Source: Mangrovimicrobium sediminis
Lineage (GTDB): Bacteria; Pseudomonadota; Gammaproteobacteria; Pseudomonadales; Halieaceae
DNA: 64,000 bases
Direction of reading: 5' to 3'
Assembly (NCBI RefSeq): GCF_004745945.1
Contig: NZ_SRLE01000005.1
Span: forward strand, 124,001 to 188,000
A model generated the notes under the pieces. The model did no database searches and was not told where the DNA came from. It worked only from the letters and a program-made list of their open reading frames with translations. Positions within the stretch are counted from its first letter, which is position 1. Each line of letters opens with the position of its first letter. A program made the position numbers and the translations under genes. Below are positions 28,779 through 36,672 of this stretch, piece by piece.

Positions 28779-29912
28779 GTGCGTGTCCTGCTGCTCTCGG
28801 CCTACACGGCCCAGAGCCATGCGCGCTGGCTGGACGCGCTGCTGCAGATGTTCCCGCACTGGGACTGGCAGCAGTTGGCGCTGCCGCCACGGCACTTCAG
28901 CTGGCGGGTGCGCGGTAACCCCCTGTACTGGGTACTCGAGCAGCGCGAGGTCCTGGACGCCGGCTACGACCTGCTGGTCGCGACCTCCATGGTCGACCTC
29001 GCCACCCTGCGCGGCCTGGTGCCCTCACTGGCGGCGACGCCCGCCCTGTACTATTTCCACGAAAACCAGTTCGCCTACCCGCAGGACCGTCAGCGGCACG
29101 ACCTGCTGGAGGCGCAGATGGTCAGCCTCTACGGGGCGCTCGCCGCGCCGCGCGTGGCCTTCAATTCGCCCTATAACCGCGACAGTTTTCTCGCCGGGGT
29201 AGACACGCTACTCGCGCGCCTGCCGGATTTCGTGCCGCGCGGTGTCGCGCAGCTGATCGCCGAAAAATCCCTGGTATTGCCGGTTCCCGTGGCGCTCGGA
29301 GAGGTAGCGCCGCTGGACCCCTGGCCGCAGCGCAGCGGCGCTACACCACTGCGCATCCTGTGGAGCGCGCGTTTCGAGCACGACAAGGGCGGCGAGCTGC
29401 TCCACGCGGTCCTGCGCGAACTGGAAGCGCGGGGCATGCACTACCAGTTGGCGATCACCGGCCAGCAGTTTCGCCAGTCGCCGGCAGTATTCGCGAGTAT
29501 CCAGCGCGATTTCGCCCACCGCCTCGCGCACTTCGGGTTCATACCGGAGGAGCCTGACTATCGCGCCTGGCAGCGCGGTGCGGACGTGTTTCTCGCCACG
29601 GCGGACCACGAGTTCCAGGGCCTGGCGGTGATGGAGGCGGTGCGCCTGGGTTGTTTCCCGGTGCTGCCAGACCGCCTCGCCTATCGCGATTTCTATCCTG
29701 GGCACTGTCGCTACCCGGTGGAAGCTGAATCCCTTGATGAGCAGGCCCGGGCTGCGGCCGACATTATCCAGGCCTGTACAGCAGCGACAGGCCCGCCAGC
29801 GGCACCGGATCTCGACGCATTTTCACCGGACGCGCTGCGCCCCGGGTACGAGCGCTGCCTGCGCCAGCTGGCCGGTCTGCAGGATGGCCTCGCGCCGCCC
29901 GGCCCGGTATGA
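28779..29912 (+). CDS. QTMAN-like glycosyltransferase (predicted tRNA-queuosine mannosyltransferase)
   Basis: A 377-residue protein in the DUF3524/QTMAN family with a GT4-type C-terminal domain. The N-terminal segment [17 protein letters not shown] followed by [20 protein letters not shown] and [13 protein letters not shown] closely tracks the animal GTDC1/QTMAN pattern (LPxKxWHWRxR, ASSxxNLTELxxLxPxL, LYFHENQLxYP). The donor site region is [20 protein letters not shown], and [22 protein letters not shown] holds the GT4 Glu residues. In vertebrates QTMAN adds mannose to queuosine of tRNA-Asp; the same role here is inferred. The start is GTG, six bases after apeB. trpS follows after 31 bases. 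Confidence 0.75.
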   Translation: MRVLLLSAYTAQSHARWLDALLQMFPHWDWQQLALPPRHFSWRVRGNPLYWVLEQREVLDAGYDLLVATSMVDLATLRGLVPSLAATPALYYFHENQFAYPQDRQRHDLLEAQMVSLYGALAAPRVAFNSPYNRDSFLAGVDTLLARLPDFVPRGVAQLIAEKSLVLPVPVALGEVAPLDPWPQRSGATPLRILWSARFEHDKGGELLHAVLRELEARGMHYQLAITGQQFRQSPAVFASIQRDFAHRLAHFGFIPEEPDYRAWQRGADVFLATADHEFQGLAVMEAVRLGCFPVLPDRLAYRDFYPGHCRYPVEAESLDEQARAAADIIQACTAATGPPAAPDLDAFSPDALRPGYERCLRQLAGLQDGLAPPGPV

Positions 29913-29943
29913 TTGGCGCCTTTCCACAGAACCGTCGTATTTC

Positions 29944-30951
29944 ATGACCAAGCAACGCGTCCTCACCGGTATCACGACCACCGGCACTCCGCACCTCGGC
30001 AATTACGTGGGGGCGCTGCGGCCCTCGGTGGCGTCATCCCGTGACGACAGCGCCGAATCGTTTTTCTTCCTCGCCGACTACCATGCGCTGATCAAGTGCC
30101 AGGAGCCGGCGAAAGTGCGCCAGTCCACGCTGGAGATCGCCGCCACCTGGCTCGCCCTCGGCCTGGATACCGATAAAGCCCTGTTCTATCGCCAGTCCGA
30201 TGTGCCGGAAATCCCCGAGCTGACCTGGATACTCAACTGTGTGGCGGCCAAGGGCCTGATGAATCGCGCCCACGCCTACAAGGCCGCGGTGCAGCTCAAC
30301 GAGGAAGCGGGGGAGGACCCGGACCACGCGGTGACCATGGGGCTGTTCAGCTACCCGGTGCTGATGGCCGCCGATATCCTGATGTTCAATGCGACACACA
30401 TTCCTGTCGGTCGCGACCAGATCCAGCACGTGGAGATGGCCCGGGATATCGCCGGCCGCTTCAACCACCTGTTCGGCGAGACCTTCACCCTGCCCGAGGC
30501 GGTGGTGGATGACAGCGTGGCGCTGCTGCAGGGGACCGACGGCCGCAAGATGTCGAAGAGCTACAACAACACCATCGCGCTGTTCCTGCCCGAGAAAAAG
30601 CTGCAAAAGGCGATCAACAAGATCAAGACCAACCTGCTCGAGCCGGGTGAACCCAAGGACCCGGATAGCTCCACCGTGTTCCAGGTGTGGGCCGCCTTCG
30701 CCGACGAGGCGGAGACCGCGCGCATGCGCCGCGAGTTCGAGAACGGCATCGCCTGGGGTGAAGCCAAGAAGCAGTTGTTTGAACTGGTTAACGCGGAAAT
30801 CGGCCCGGCGCGCGAGCGCTACGAGGCGCTGATGGCAGATCCGGGCGAGGTCGAGCGCCACCTGCGCCTCGGCGCCGAAAAGGCCCGTGAGTACAGCGTC
30901 CCGCTGATGCGCAAGGTGCGCGAAGGTGTGGGCATCGGCCCGCTCGGCTGA
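29944..30951 (+). CDS. trpS: Tryptophanyl-tRNA synthetase
   Basis: A class I aminoacyl-tRNA synthetase (335 residues) that charges tRNA-Trp. The HIGH-like motif is [15 protein letters not shown] (near residue 15), and KMSKS is exact at residues 202-206, in [35 protein letters not shown] is also typical. It is closer to the longer TrpS clade than to the E. coli enzyme. It ends 15 bases before the convergent YqaA-family gene. Confidence 0.97.
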   Translation: MTKQRVLTGITTTGTPHLGNYVGALRPSVASSRDDSAESFFFLADYHALIKCQEPAKVRQSTLEIAATWLALGLDTDKALFYRQSDVPEIPELTWILNCVAAKGLMNRAHAYKAAVQLNEEAGEDPDHAVTMGLFSYPVLMAADILMFNATHIPVGRDQIQHVEMARDIAGRFNHLFGETFTLPEAVVDDSVALLQGTDGRKMSKSYNNTIALFLPEKKLQKAINKIKTNLLEPGEPKDPDSSTVFQVWAAFADEAETARMRREFENGIAWGEAKKQLFELVNAEIGPARERYEALMADPGEVERHLRLGAEKAREYSVPLMRKVREGVGIGPLG

Positions 30952-30966
30952 GAGCCATCGGCGGTA

Positions 30967-31392
30967 TCAGTCGAAGAGGCCGACCACGCCGAGCAGGATG
31001 GCGTAGCGCGTCGTCTTGCCGATGGCAGTCAGCGTGAAGAACAGCCAGAAGCGCACGCGCATCATCCCGGCGATAAACGTCAGTGCATCGCCGCCCACCG
31101 GCAACCAGGCCAGCAGCAGCGTCCAGACCCCCCAGCGCGCGTACCAGCGTTGCGCCGGCCCCAGCGTTTCTGCGCGAAACGGAAACCAGCGCCGGTCCTG
31201 GAAATGCAGCAGGTAGCGGCCGAGCCACCAGTTGACGGCGGACCCCAGGGTGTTGCCCGTCGAGGCGGACAGCAGCAGAAGCAGCGGGTCGTAGCCCGCG
31301 GCCAGCAGGCCGGCGAACAGGACCTCGGACCACGCCGGGACCAGGGTGGCGGCGAGAAACGCACTGGCGAACAGGCCGAGGTAGGCGCTCAC
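30967..31392 (-). CDS. yqaA: YqaA/DedA-related membrane protein
   Basis: A 141-residue membrane protein of the SNARE-associated (DedA/VTT) family. It shows YLGLFASAFLAATLVPAWSEVLFAGLL, then the family core LLSASTGNTLGSAVNWWLGRYL and the reentrant region WLPVGGDALTFIAGMMRVRFWLF. DedA-like proteins move or flip lipids and keep membrane energy; no role is known for YqaA. It starts at GTG (31392), overlapping the stop of the amidotransferase gene, so it is the last gene of a three-gene unit. Confidence 0.85.
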   Translation of the reverse strand: MSAYLGLFASAFLAATLVPAWSEVLFAGLLAAGYDPLLLLLSASTGNTLGSAVNWWLGRYLLHFQDRRWFPFRAETLGPAQRWYARWGVWTLLLAWLPVGGDALTFIAGMMRVRFWLFFTLTAIGKTTRYAILLGVVGLFD

Positions 31393-32162
31393 GTTTTCGC
31401 TGCCGCGGTGCTGACCAGCGCGCGGAACAGGGATTGCTGGCGCGCGACCTGGGGCAGGTATTCGGGGTGCCATTGCACGCCGAGCGCGAACCCTTCACTT
31501 TCCAGCTCGATGGCCTGGGTGACGCCGTTGGATTCGCGCGCGGTGACGATCACGCCGCGCCCGGGCTCGCGCACGCACTGGCGGTGCAGCGCGTTGACCT
31601 GGCAGCGCGAGGTGGCGAGGATGTCGGCGAGCCTGCTCGCGGGCTCGATATGCACCTGTTTGCGCGGCAGTACGCTGCGCAGGTTGCTGGTGCCCTCGAC
31701 GTAGAAGTGGTCGATGCTCTGGTGCAGGCTGCCGCCCAGGCAGACGTTCAGCAACTGCGCGCCGCGGCAGATGCCGAGTAGCGGCTTGCCGGTCTGCAAG
31801 GCGTGCTCGATCAACTGTTTCTCCATCGCGTCGCGCGCCGGGTCGTAGTTCTCCCGCGCCGAGCGCGCGAACAGGATACGCAGCAGCGCCAGGCTGAGGC
31901 CGATCACCCAGTCCAGCAGGCGTGTCTGCGACGCCTCTTCCTCGCGGTCCAGGGGTTCCTCGCCGTAGTGCAGGGGGTCGACATCCGAGCCGCCGCCGAT
32001 GACCAGTCCCGCCAGTTGCTCGGGGTCTACCGTGCGGCGCGGTTGGATACGCAGCGGACGCCCGCCCGCCCGGCGAATCGCCAGCGCGGTCATCAGCCAG
32101 GCGGGCAGCCCGCCGCGATCCGGGCCGGTGATACCGATGACCGGTTTCGTCTTGCCCGTCAT
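31389..32162 (-). CDS. Class I glutamine amidotransferase-like hydrolase (peptidase C26)
   Basis: A 257-residue protein in the gamma-glutamyl hydrolase/PuuD family. It starts KPVIGITGPDRGG and has the nucleophile elbow GKPLLGICRGAQLLNV with Cys132, and the catalytic His in GFALGVQWHPEYL. Such enzymes cut gamma-glutamyl amide bonds. The start overlaps the amidoligase stop (ATGA), and the stop overlaps the YqaA start. Pairing with an amidoligase suggests it reverses or trims the amide made by that enzyme, or supplies ammonia. That role is inferred from context. Residues 70-115 (DREEEASQTRLLD onward) match PuuD-like proteins. Confidence 0.85.
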   Translation of the reverse strand: MTGKTKPVIGITGPDRGGLPAWLMTALAIRRAGGRPLRIQPRRTVDPEQLAGLVIGGGSDVDPLHYGEEPLDREEEASQTRLLDWVIGLSLALLRILFARSARENYDPARDAMEKQLIEHALQTGKPLLGICRGAQLLNVCLGGSLHQSIDHFYVEGTSNLRSVLPRKQVHIEPASRLADILATSRCQVNALHRQCVREPGRGVIVTARESNGVTQAIELESEGFALGVQWHPEYLPQVARQQSLFRALVSTAAAKT

Positions 32163-33211
32163 GCCCCCCGCCCGTTGTGCCGGGTATCCAGGGACAGGTA
32201 GCGCTGGGCGAGGATCGACGTCAACTGGGCGACCCAGCGCGTGTTCTGCACCAGCATGAATTCCGCGTAGTGCGCCTGCCAGGCGCGCATCAACTCGGCC
32301 AGCAGGTCGCGGTCCGCGGCGAGTGCCTCGATGTACACCCAGTGATTCCAGTAGGTCGCGACCTCCCAGCCCGGCTGGTTGATACGGCAGTCGGGCAGGC
32401 GGTAGTGAAAGGTCGGGCGGCCCTTGACCAGTTTGCGCTCCTCCCGTGACAGCGCTGCCCTGACGTGCTCCAGGTCGATATGGGCGAACAGCGGCAGCAG
32501 GTCCAGCGCGCGGTTGCGGGTCGCGTTGTGGGCCAGGTAGTCGTCCATCAACTGGCGCATGTCGGGCTGGTAGTCCGGACGCAGGACGAGCTCCATGTAG
32601 CGCTGCGGAAAGGCGTCGATATACGGCGTCAGGTAGCGTCGGGTAAGGTCGGTCGCGCCGGCCTCGAGCAGCCAGGCGTGCAGCAGCAGGAACGACTGCA
32701 GCGTGCTCAGGACACTGGCCGGCTCGAGGTCGGGCAGCGAGGGGTTGATGTGCAGGCCGAAGGCGTAGATCAGCGATTCCTGGGTGCCCTCGGCGCCGAT
32801 CGCCTCCAGTGCCTCGACCAGGGCGTCCAGGCTTTCCAAGTGCTCGAAGGGTATCGGGCCGGTGATGACTTCGCAGGGAATCAGGCCGCGGCTGGCGCTG
32901 TCGATATTCGACTCGATCTCGTGGCCGATACTGCCCGGGGAGAACTCCACGCCCAGCTGTTGCAGCCAGCCGCGATAGCGTGTCGATTTCAGCAGGTCGG
33001 CGTCGCGCTCGATACGCAGGCGCCCGAGCAGCGAATCGTGCAGCAGGGCCTCGAAGGGACTGATTTCCTCGAGCTGGCCGCCGAGGGCGGACTGCAGTGC
33101 GCGCGCCGCCGGCAGGATCGGCAGGTTGCCGAACTCGAACTCGAAACCGGCCGCCCGCGGCGTGCCGTCGGGTCCCGTGAGTCTCGGTGGCAACAGGTAG
33201 TTTGACTGCAT
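32159..33211 (-). CDS. Amidoligase (COOH-NH2 ligase, Amidoligase_2 type)
   Basis: A 350-residue predicted ATP-dependent ligase of the GCS/glutamine-synthetase fold. The first strand AAGFEFEFGNLPIL carries the paired acidic residues (GxExEF) expected to bind metal-ATP. Further conserved stretches are SIGHEIESNIDSASRGLIPCEVITGPIPFEHL and YAFGLHINPSLPDLEP, where the HINPS region resembles the catalytic His-containing strand of the family. The product is unknown; amidoligases join an amine to a carboxylate in peptide modification or small-molecule synthesis. ATG 33211 has GGAGG eight bases upstream. It heads an overlapping operon with the amidotransferase-like hydrolase and YqaA. Confidence 0.8.
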   Translation of the reverse strand: MQSNYLLPPRLTGPDGTPRAAGFEFEFGNLPILPAARALQSALGGQLEEISPFEALLHDSLLGRLRIERDADLLKSTRYRGWLQQLGVEFSPGSIGHEIESNIDSASRGLIPCEVITGPIPFEHLESLDALVEALEAIGAEGTQESLIYAFGLHINPSLPDLEPASVLSTLQSFLLLHAWLLEAGATDLTRRYLTPYIDAFPQRYMELVLRPDYQPDMRQLMDDYLAHNATRNRALDLLPLFAHIDLEHVRAALSREERKLVKGRPTFHYRLPDCRINQPGWEVATYWNHWVYIEALAADRDLLAELMRAWQAHYAEFMLVQNTRWVAQLTSILAQRYLSLDTRHNGRGA

Positions 33212-33269
33212 GAATGACGCCTCCACAGGCTACGCAGTGTAGCACTGGCGCGCGCGGGCGCGCAGCGGC

Positions 33270-34622
33270 TCAGGTGTCGGTGGGCAGAGTGACCACCAGG
33301 CGCAGGCCGCTGCCGGTGTTCTCGGCGTGCAGGCTGCCGCCGTGCTGTTCGATGGCGCGCCGGGCGATGGTCAGGCCGAGGCCGTAGCCGCCGTGTTCGC
33401 GGGTACGTGCTGTGTCCACCCGGTAGAACTCGTCGAAGATGCGCGACAGTTCGGCCTCGGGCACGCCCGGGCCGCGATCCTCCACGCACACCCGGAAGTG
33501 GCTGCCCTCCTGCGCCAGGCTCACCGTCACTTCGCTGTCCTGGGCGGTGTGGCGCAGGGCGTTGCGGATCATGTTGTCGAAACATTTCTGCAACAGGTCG
33601 GCATGGCTGGCGACCAGGGCCTCGTCCAGTGTGGTGTGCAGGGACACGCGCTTGCCCTGGCTGGCCCCCTCGAAACTGGCGTCGTCGCACAGGCGGCGCA
33701 GCAGTTCCACCAGGTCGATATGGCTGTCCAGCGTGATCGTGCCCTGCTGTGAAGTGAGCAACTGGCCGATCAGTTCCTCGAGTCGCTCGATATCCAGTTC
33801 CATGCGCTCGAGGTAATCGCCGCGCTTGGCCGGCGCATCCATGGCCAGGGCCAGGGCCACGCGCAGGCGTGCCAGGGGCGAGCGCAATTCGTGGGAGACA
33901 TCGCTGAGCAGGCGCTTTTGCGCCTGTATCCTGCCCTCCAGTTGCTCCGCCATGACGTTGAAATCCCGGGCCAGGGCGTCGGTCTCGTCGCCGCCGCGTT
34001 CGCGCACGCGGATGCGCGTGTGCAGATCGCCGTCCGCCAGCTGTCGCGACGCCTTGCCCACCGCGCGCAGGCGCACGGTGACCAGCCGCGACAGGCCGTA
34101 GCAGACCAGGCCGCTGACCAGTACGGCGATCAGCAGGCGCAGCCAGGGGTTGGCACCGAGCACGCCAAGCAGTCGGTGGCGCGGTGGCGGCAGGCCGATC
34201 ACCAGGCGCAGGCGCCCGTCCTCGCGGTAAATCGTGTGCGCGATGAGACGCTCGTCGCCGCCGCTGCCAAAGGCCTGGCGCCGGCCCCCGCGCAGTTCCC
34301 CGGCGACCTCCACGACATCCTCGGGTACCGGGCGTTGCAGCAGGTCGTTGCCGCGGCGGTCCAGCAGCCAGATACTGACGCCGTGCTCCTGGCTGGCGGT
34401 AGTGATCAGCAGCGGCAGGTTTTCCAGCGGCGCATTTTGCAGGCTGTAGATCAGGCGCAGGATCATGCGCCGCGGCGGCGCCTCGGGCGGCGGCGGTGCA
34501 GCCTGCTGGTCGGCGAAGGGCAGGGTGTCGAGGTACTGGTTGACCAGCATCCAGCTGCCCAGCACGGCGATGGTGACCAGCCAGAAGCCGAGGAAAATCT
34601 TGACGAACAGGCTGCTGCGCAT
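33270..34622 (-). CDS. cpxA: Sensor histidine kinase CpxA-like
   Basis: An inner-membrane sensor kinase of 450 residues that probably reports envelope protein stress. An N-terminal helix (FLGFWLVTIAVLGSWMLVNQY) and a second near residue 165 (LLIAVLVSGLVCYGL) flank a periplasmic domain. A HAMP linker (VRLRAVGKASRQLADGDLHTRI) is followed by the dimerisation helix with His244 in DVSHELRSPLARLR. The ATPase domain shows DNMIRNALRH, VEDRGPGV and GGYGLGLTI. The gene starts four bases after the cpxR stop. Gene order, sequence and the divergent cpxP-like gene support CpxA. Confidence 0.88.
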   Translation of the reverse strand: MRSSLFVKIFLGFWLVTIAVLGSWMLVNQYLDTLPFADQQAAPPPPEAPPRRMILRLIYSLQNAPLENLPLLITTASQEHGVSIWLLDRRGNDLLQRPVPEDVVEVAGELRGGRRQAFGSGGDERLIAHTIYREDGRLRLVIGLPPPRHRLLGVLGANPWLRLLIAVLVSGLVCYGLSRLVTVRLRAVGKASRQLADGDLHTRIRVRERGGDETDALARDFNVMAEQLEGRIQAQKRLLSDVSHELRSPLARLRVALALAMDAPAKRGDYLERMELDIERLEELIGQLLTSQQGTITLDSHIDLVELLRRLCDDASFEGASQGKRVSLHTTLDEALVASHADLLQKCFDNMIRNALRHTAQDSEVTVSLAQEGSHFRVCVEDRGPGVPEAELSRIFDEFYRVDTARTREHGGYGLGLTIARRAIEQHGGSLHAENTGSGLRLVVTLPTDT

Positions 34623-34626
34623 GCCT

Positions 34627-35322
34627 TCAGCCGGCGTCGTCCAGCACGAACTGGTAGCCGGCGCCGCGCACGCTGAGAATGAGGTTGTCGCCTCCGACCT
34701 CGGCGAGTTTGCGGCGGATCTTGCTCACGTGCACGTCGACGCTGCGGTCGTAGGCGGACAGTGGACGGCCCAGTCCCTCGCGGCTCAGGGTGTCCTTGTC
34801 GACCACCGTTCCCGCGTGGCGCAGCAGCACGCACAGCAGGTTGAACTCGGCGCTGGTCAGCGGCACCGGCTGACCGGCGTGGGTCGCGGCGCGGCTCGCC
34901 ATGTGGATGTGGGTGTCGCCGGCATGCAGCTCCGAGACCTCTTCCTCTTCGCGGCGGTCACCGGCGCGGCGCAGGATCGCGCGCAGGCGCGCCGCCAGTT
35001 CGCGCGGGTTGCAGGGTTTCGGCAGGTAGTCGTCGGCGCCCATCTCCAGGCCGACGATGCGGTCGGTGTCTTCGCCGCGGGCGGTCAGCATGAGCACCGG
35101 CGTGTTGTCGAACTCGCGCAGGTTGCGCAGCACGTCGAGCCCGAGCATGCCCGGCAGCATGATATCCAGCACCAGCACGTCGTAGTGATGCTGGCGCAGG
35201 TGCTCCAGGGCCTGTGCGCCGTCGTGGACCGCCTGTGCCTCGAAACCCTGTGTTTCAAGGTATTCGAGCAGCAGCGCGCACAGGTCGCGGTCGTCGTCGA
35301 TGATGAGAACCCGGTTGTCCAT
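34627..35322 (-). CDS. cpxR: Response regulator CpxR-like (OmpR family)
   Basis: A 231-residue transcription regulator. The receiver domain has the acidic pocket IIDDDRD and the phosphorylated Asp53 in VLVLDIMLPG, with the conserved Thr in VLMLTARGED and Lys in YLPKPCNPREL. The winged-helix OmpR-type domain runs from about residue 130 (TSAEFNLLCVLLRHAG to RSVDVHVSKIRRKL and RGAGYQFVL). ATG 35322 (MDNRVLIIDDD) is chosen over a start 26 codons earlier, which has no family support. It is divergent from the cpxP-like gene, with phased TTAAC repeats between them. Confidence 0.9.
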   Translation of the reverse strand: MDNRVLIIDDDRDLCALLLEYLETQGFEAQAVHDGAQALEHLRQHHYDVLVLDIMLPGMLGLDVLRNLREFDNTPVLMLTARGEDTDRIVGLEMGADDYLPKPCNPRELAARLRAILRRAGDRREEEEVSELHAGDTHIHMASRAATHAGQPVPLTSAEFNLLCVLLRHAGTVVDKDTLSREGLGRPLSAYDRSVDVHVSKIRRKLAEVGGDNLILSVRGAGYQFVLDDAG

Positions 35323-35406
35323 GGGTGAGTATCCGGTCGTTGTCGGCAGCGGGAAGCTACTGGAAGGCACTAGTTTGTGCATTCGCTGACAGTTTGTCAT
35401 CCGCGG

Positions 35407-35442
35407 TTAACACTTCTTAACTGCTTCGCGGCAGAGTTTAAC
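35407..35442. promoter_or_regulatory. Phased TTAAC repeats, candidate CpxR operator
   Basis: TTAAC occurs at 35407, 35417 and 35438, spaced 10 and 21 bases, i.e. on one face of the helix. On the minus strand the first two read GTTAA-N5-GTTAA, close to the E. coli CpxR box GTAAA-N5-GTAAA. The site lies between cpxR and the cpxP-like gene and could control both. Confidence 0.6.
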
Positions 35443-35510
35443 CGCCTGCTGCCCTACAGTGGTTTCCACTGCAGCGGCGCAGTGCCGCGACTTCCCGAGG
35501 AGATACGACG

Positions 35511-35990
35511 ATGAAGCAACTGATTTCCCGCATCCTGCCCGGCACCGTACTCAGCGCGATCATGCTGTTCTCCGCGGCGGCCTGGTCCGGCCCGCACGGC
35601 AACCCGCACATGGGTCCCGACGACAGCGCGCCGTTCATGGCCCGCATGGTCGACGAACTCGACCTGAGCGACGAACAGCGCACCACCATCCAGGGCCTGG
35701 TGACGGATGCGCGCGAGGCCGGCAAGGCCGACCACCAGCGCATGCGCGAGATTCACGCAGCGCTCAAGGACATGCGCACCAGCTTCGACGAGGACAAGGC
35801 GCGCGCTCTCACCGACGAACTGGGCGAGATCAGCGCACGCATGGCGTATCGCATGAGCAGCACTGGCGCCGGGGTCTACGCGCAACTCACCCCCGAACAG
35901 CAGACCGAACTCGACGCCCGCATGGAACAGATGCAGGCGCGGGCGGAAAAACGCATGGGCAAGCGGCGCGACTGGCAGCCCGGTAGCTGA
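35511..35990 (+). CDS. cpxP: Periplasmic CpxP/Spy-like LTXXQ protein
   Basis: A small exported protein of 159 residues. The signal peptide is MKQLISRILPGTVLSAIMLFSAAAWS. The helical mature part has two LTxxQ-type motifs, ELDLSDEQRTTIQGL and YAQLTPEQQTELDAR, which define the CpxP/Spy family of periplasmic chaperones and stress sensors. It is divergent from cpxRA, where CpxP normally sits as a target and feedback inhibitor of CpxA. A GAGGAG ribosome binding site precedes the ATG, and an intrinsic terminator follows. Confidence 0.85.
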   Translation: MKQLISRILPGTVLSAIMLFSAAAWSGPHGNPHMGPDDSAPFMARMVDELDLSDEQRTTIQGLVTDAREAGKADHQRMREIHAALKDMRTSFDEDKARALTDELGEISARMAYRMSSTGAGVYAQLTPEQQTELDARMEQMQARAEKRMGKRRDWQPGS

Positions 35991-36022
35991 TCGCGACCTT
36001 CTGCAACGAACCCCTGTAGCTT

Positions 36023-36052
36023 GAGCGGCCCCCCCCGGCCGCTCTTTTTTTT
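36023..36052 (+). terminator. Intrinsic terminator of the cpxP-like gene
   Basis: GAGCGGCC (36023-36030) pairs with GGCCGCTC (36037-36044) around a C-rich loop and is followed by eight Ts, 33 bases after the stop. Confidence 0.9.
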
Positions 36053-36129
36053 GCCCGTCGCCCGGACATTCCACGCCCGGACGAATGTGCTAGAGTGCCC
36101 CGAGCACGCGGCGGTAGGGAGGCCTCGAG

Positions 36130-36672
36130 ATGCGCTGGGAAGATATCGACAAACAGCTGTGTTCCGTGGCCCGGTCCCTGTCGGTGGTCGGCGAACGCTG
36201 GACCATGCTCATCATCCGCGACGCCTTCCTCGGCACCCGCCGCTTCGACCAGTTCCAGGCCAATCTCGGTATCACCCGGCACCGCCTGTCGGAGCGCCTG
36301 GCGAAGCTGGTGGAGGCCGGTGTCCTGGTCAAAGTCCCCTACAGCGACCGGCCGCTGCGCCATGAGTACCGGCTCACCCGCAAGGGGCTGGGCCTGTATC
36401 CGGTTCTGCTCACGCTGGCGCGCTGGGGCGACGAGTGGATGGACCAGGGGGAGGGGCCGCCGCTGGAATACTTCCACCACAAATGCGGACACATGACCCG
36501 GCCGGTGCTGGCCTGCAGTGAATGTAACGCGCCGCTGCGTCCCGAGGAGGTCAGCCCGCAGGTGGGGCCGCCGCTGCGCGCACTGGCGCGGCAGGTGGCG
36601 GAGGGTGGCGAGGTGCCGGAGGGAATGGGCGCCCTGTTAAAACTGGCGTCCCGCGAGACTCAGGACGCGTAG
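36130..36672 (+). CDS. HxlR family transcription regulator with C-terminal Cys/His cluster
   Basis: A 180-residue DNA-binding protein. The winged helix fits HxlR: CSVARSLSVVGERWTMLIIRDAFLGTRRFDQFQ, ITRHRLSERLAKLVEAGVLVKVPYSDRPLRHEYRLT. The first Cys (near residue 11) is the usual HxlR position for redox or electrophile sensing. Beyond the core it has Cys119, His121, Cys129 and Cys132 (KCGHMTR and CSECNAPL), which could bind zinc. The target is unknown; HxlR genes often regulate a divergent neighbour, but here the upstream gene runs the same way. The 3' end overlaps the convergent GGDEF-EAL gene by 13 bases. Confidence 0.85.
   Translation: MRWEDIDKQLCSVARSLSVVGERWTMLIIRDAFLGTRRFDQFQANLGITRHRLSERLAKLVEAGVLVKVPYSDRPLRHEYRLTRKGLGLYPVLLTLARWGDEWMDQGEGPPLEYFHHKCGHMTRPVLACSECNAPLRPEEVSPQVGPPLRALARQVAEGGEVPEGMGALLKLASRETQDA

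Noticed and set aside
32163-33245. N-terminal extension of the C26 hydrolase frame giving a 618-residue protein
   Set aside because: The extension is an Arg/Pro-rich shadow of the amidoligase gene. The hydrolase family starts at the KPVIGITG strand, right after the ATG at 32162.
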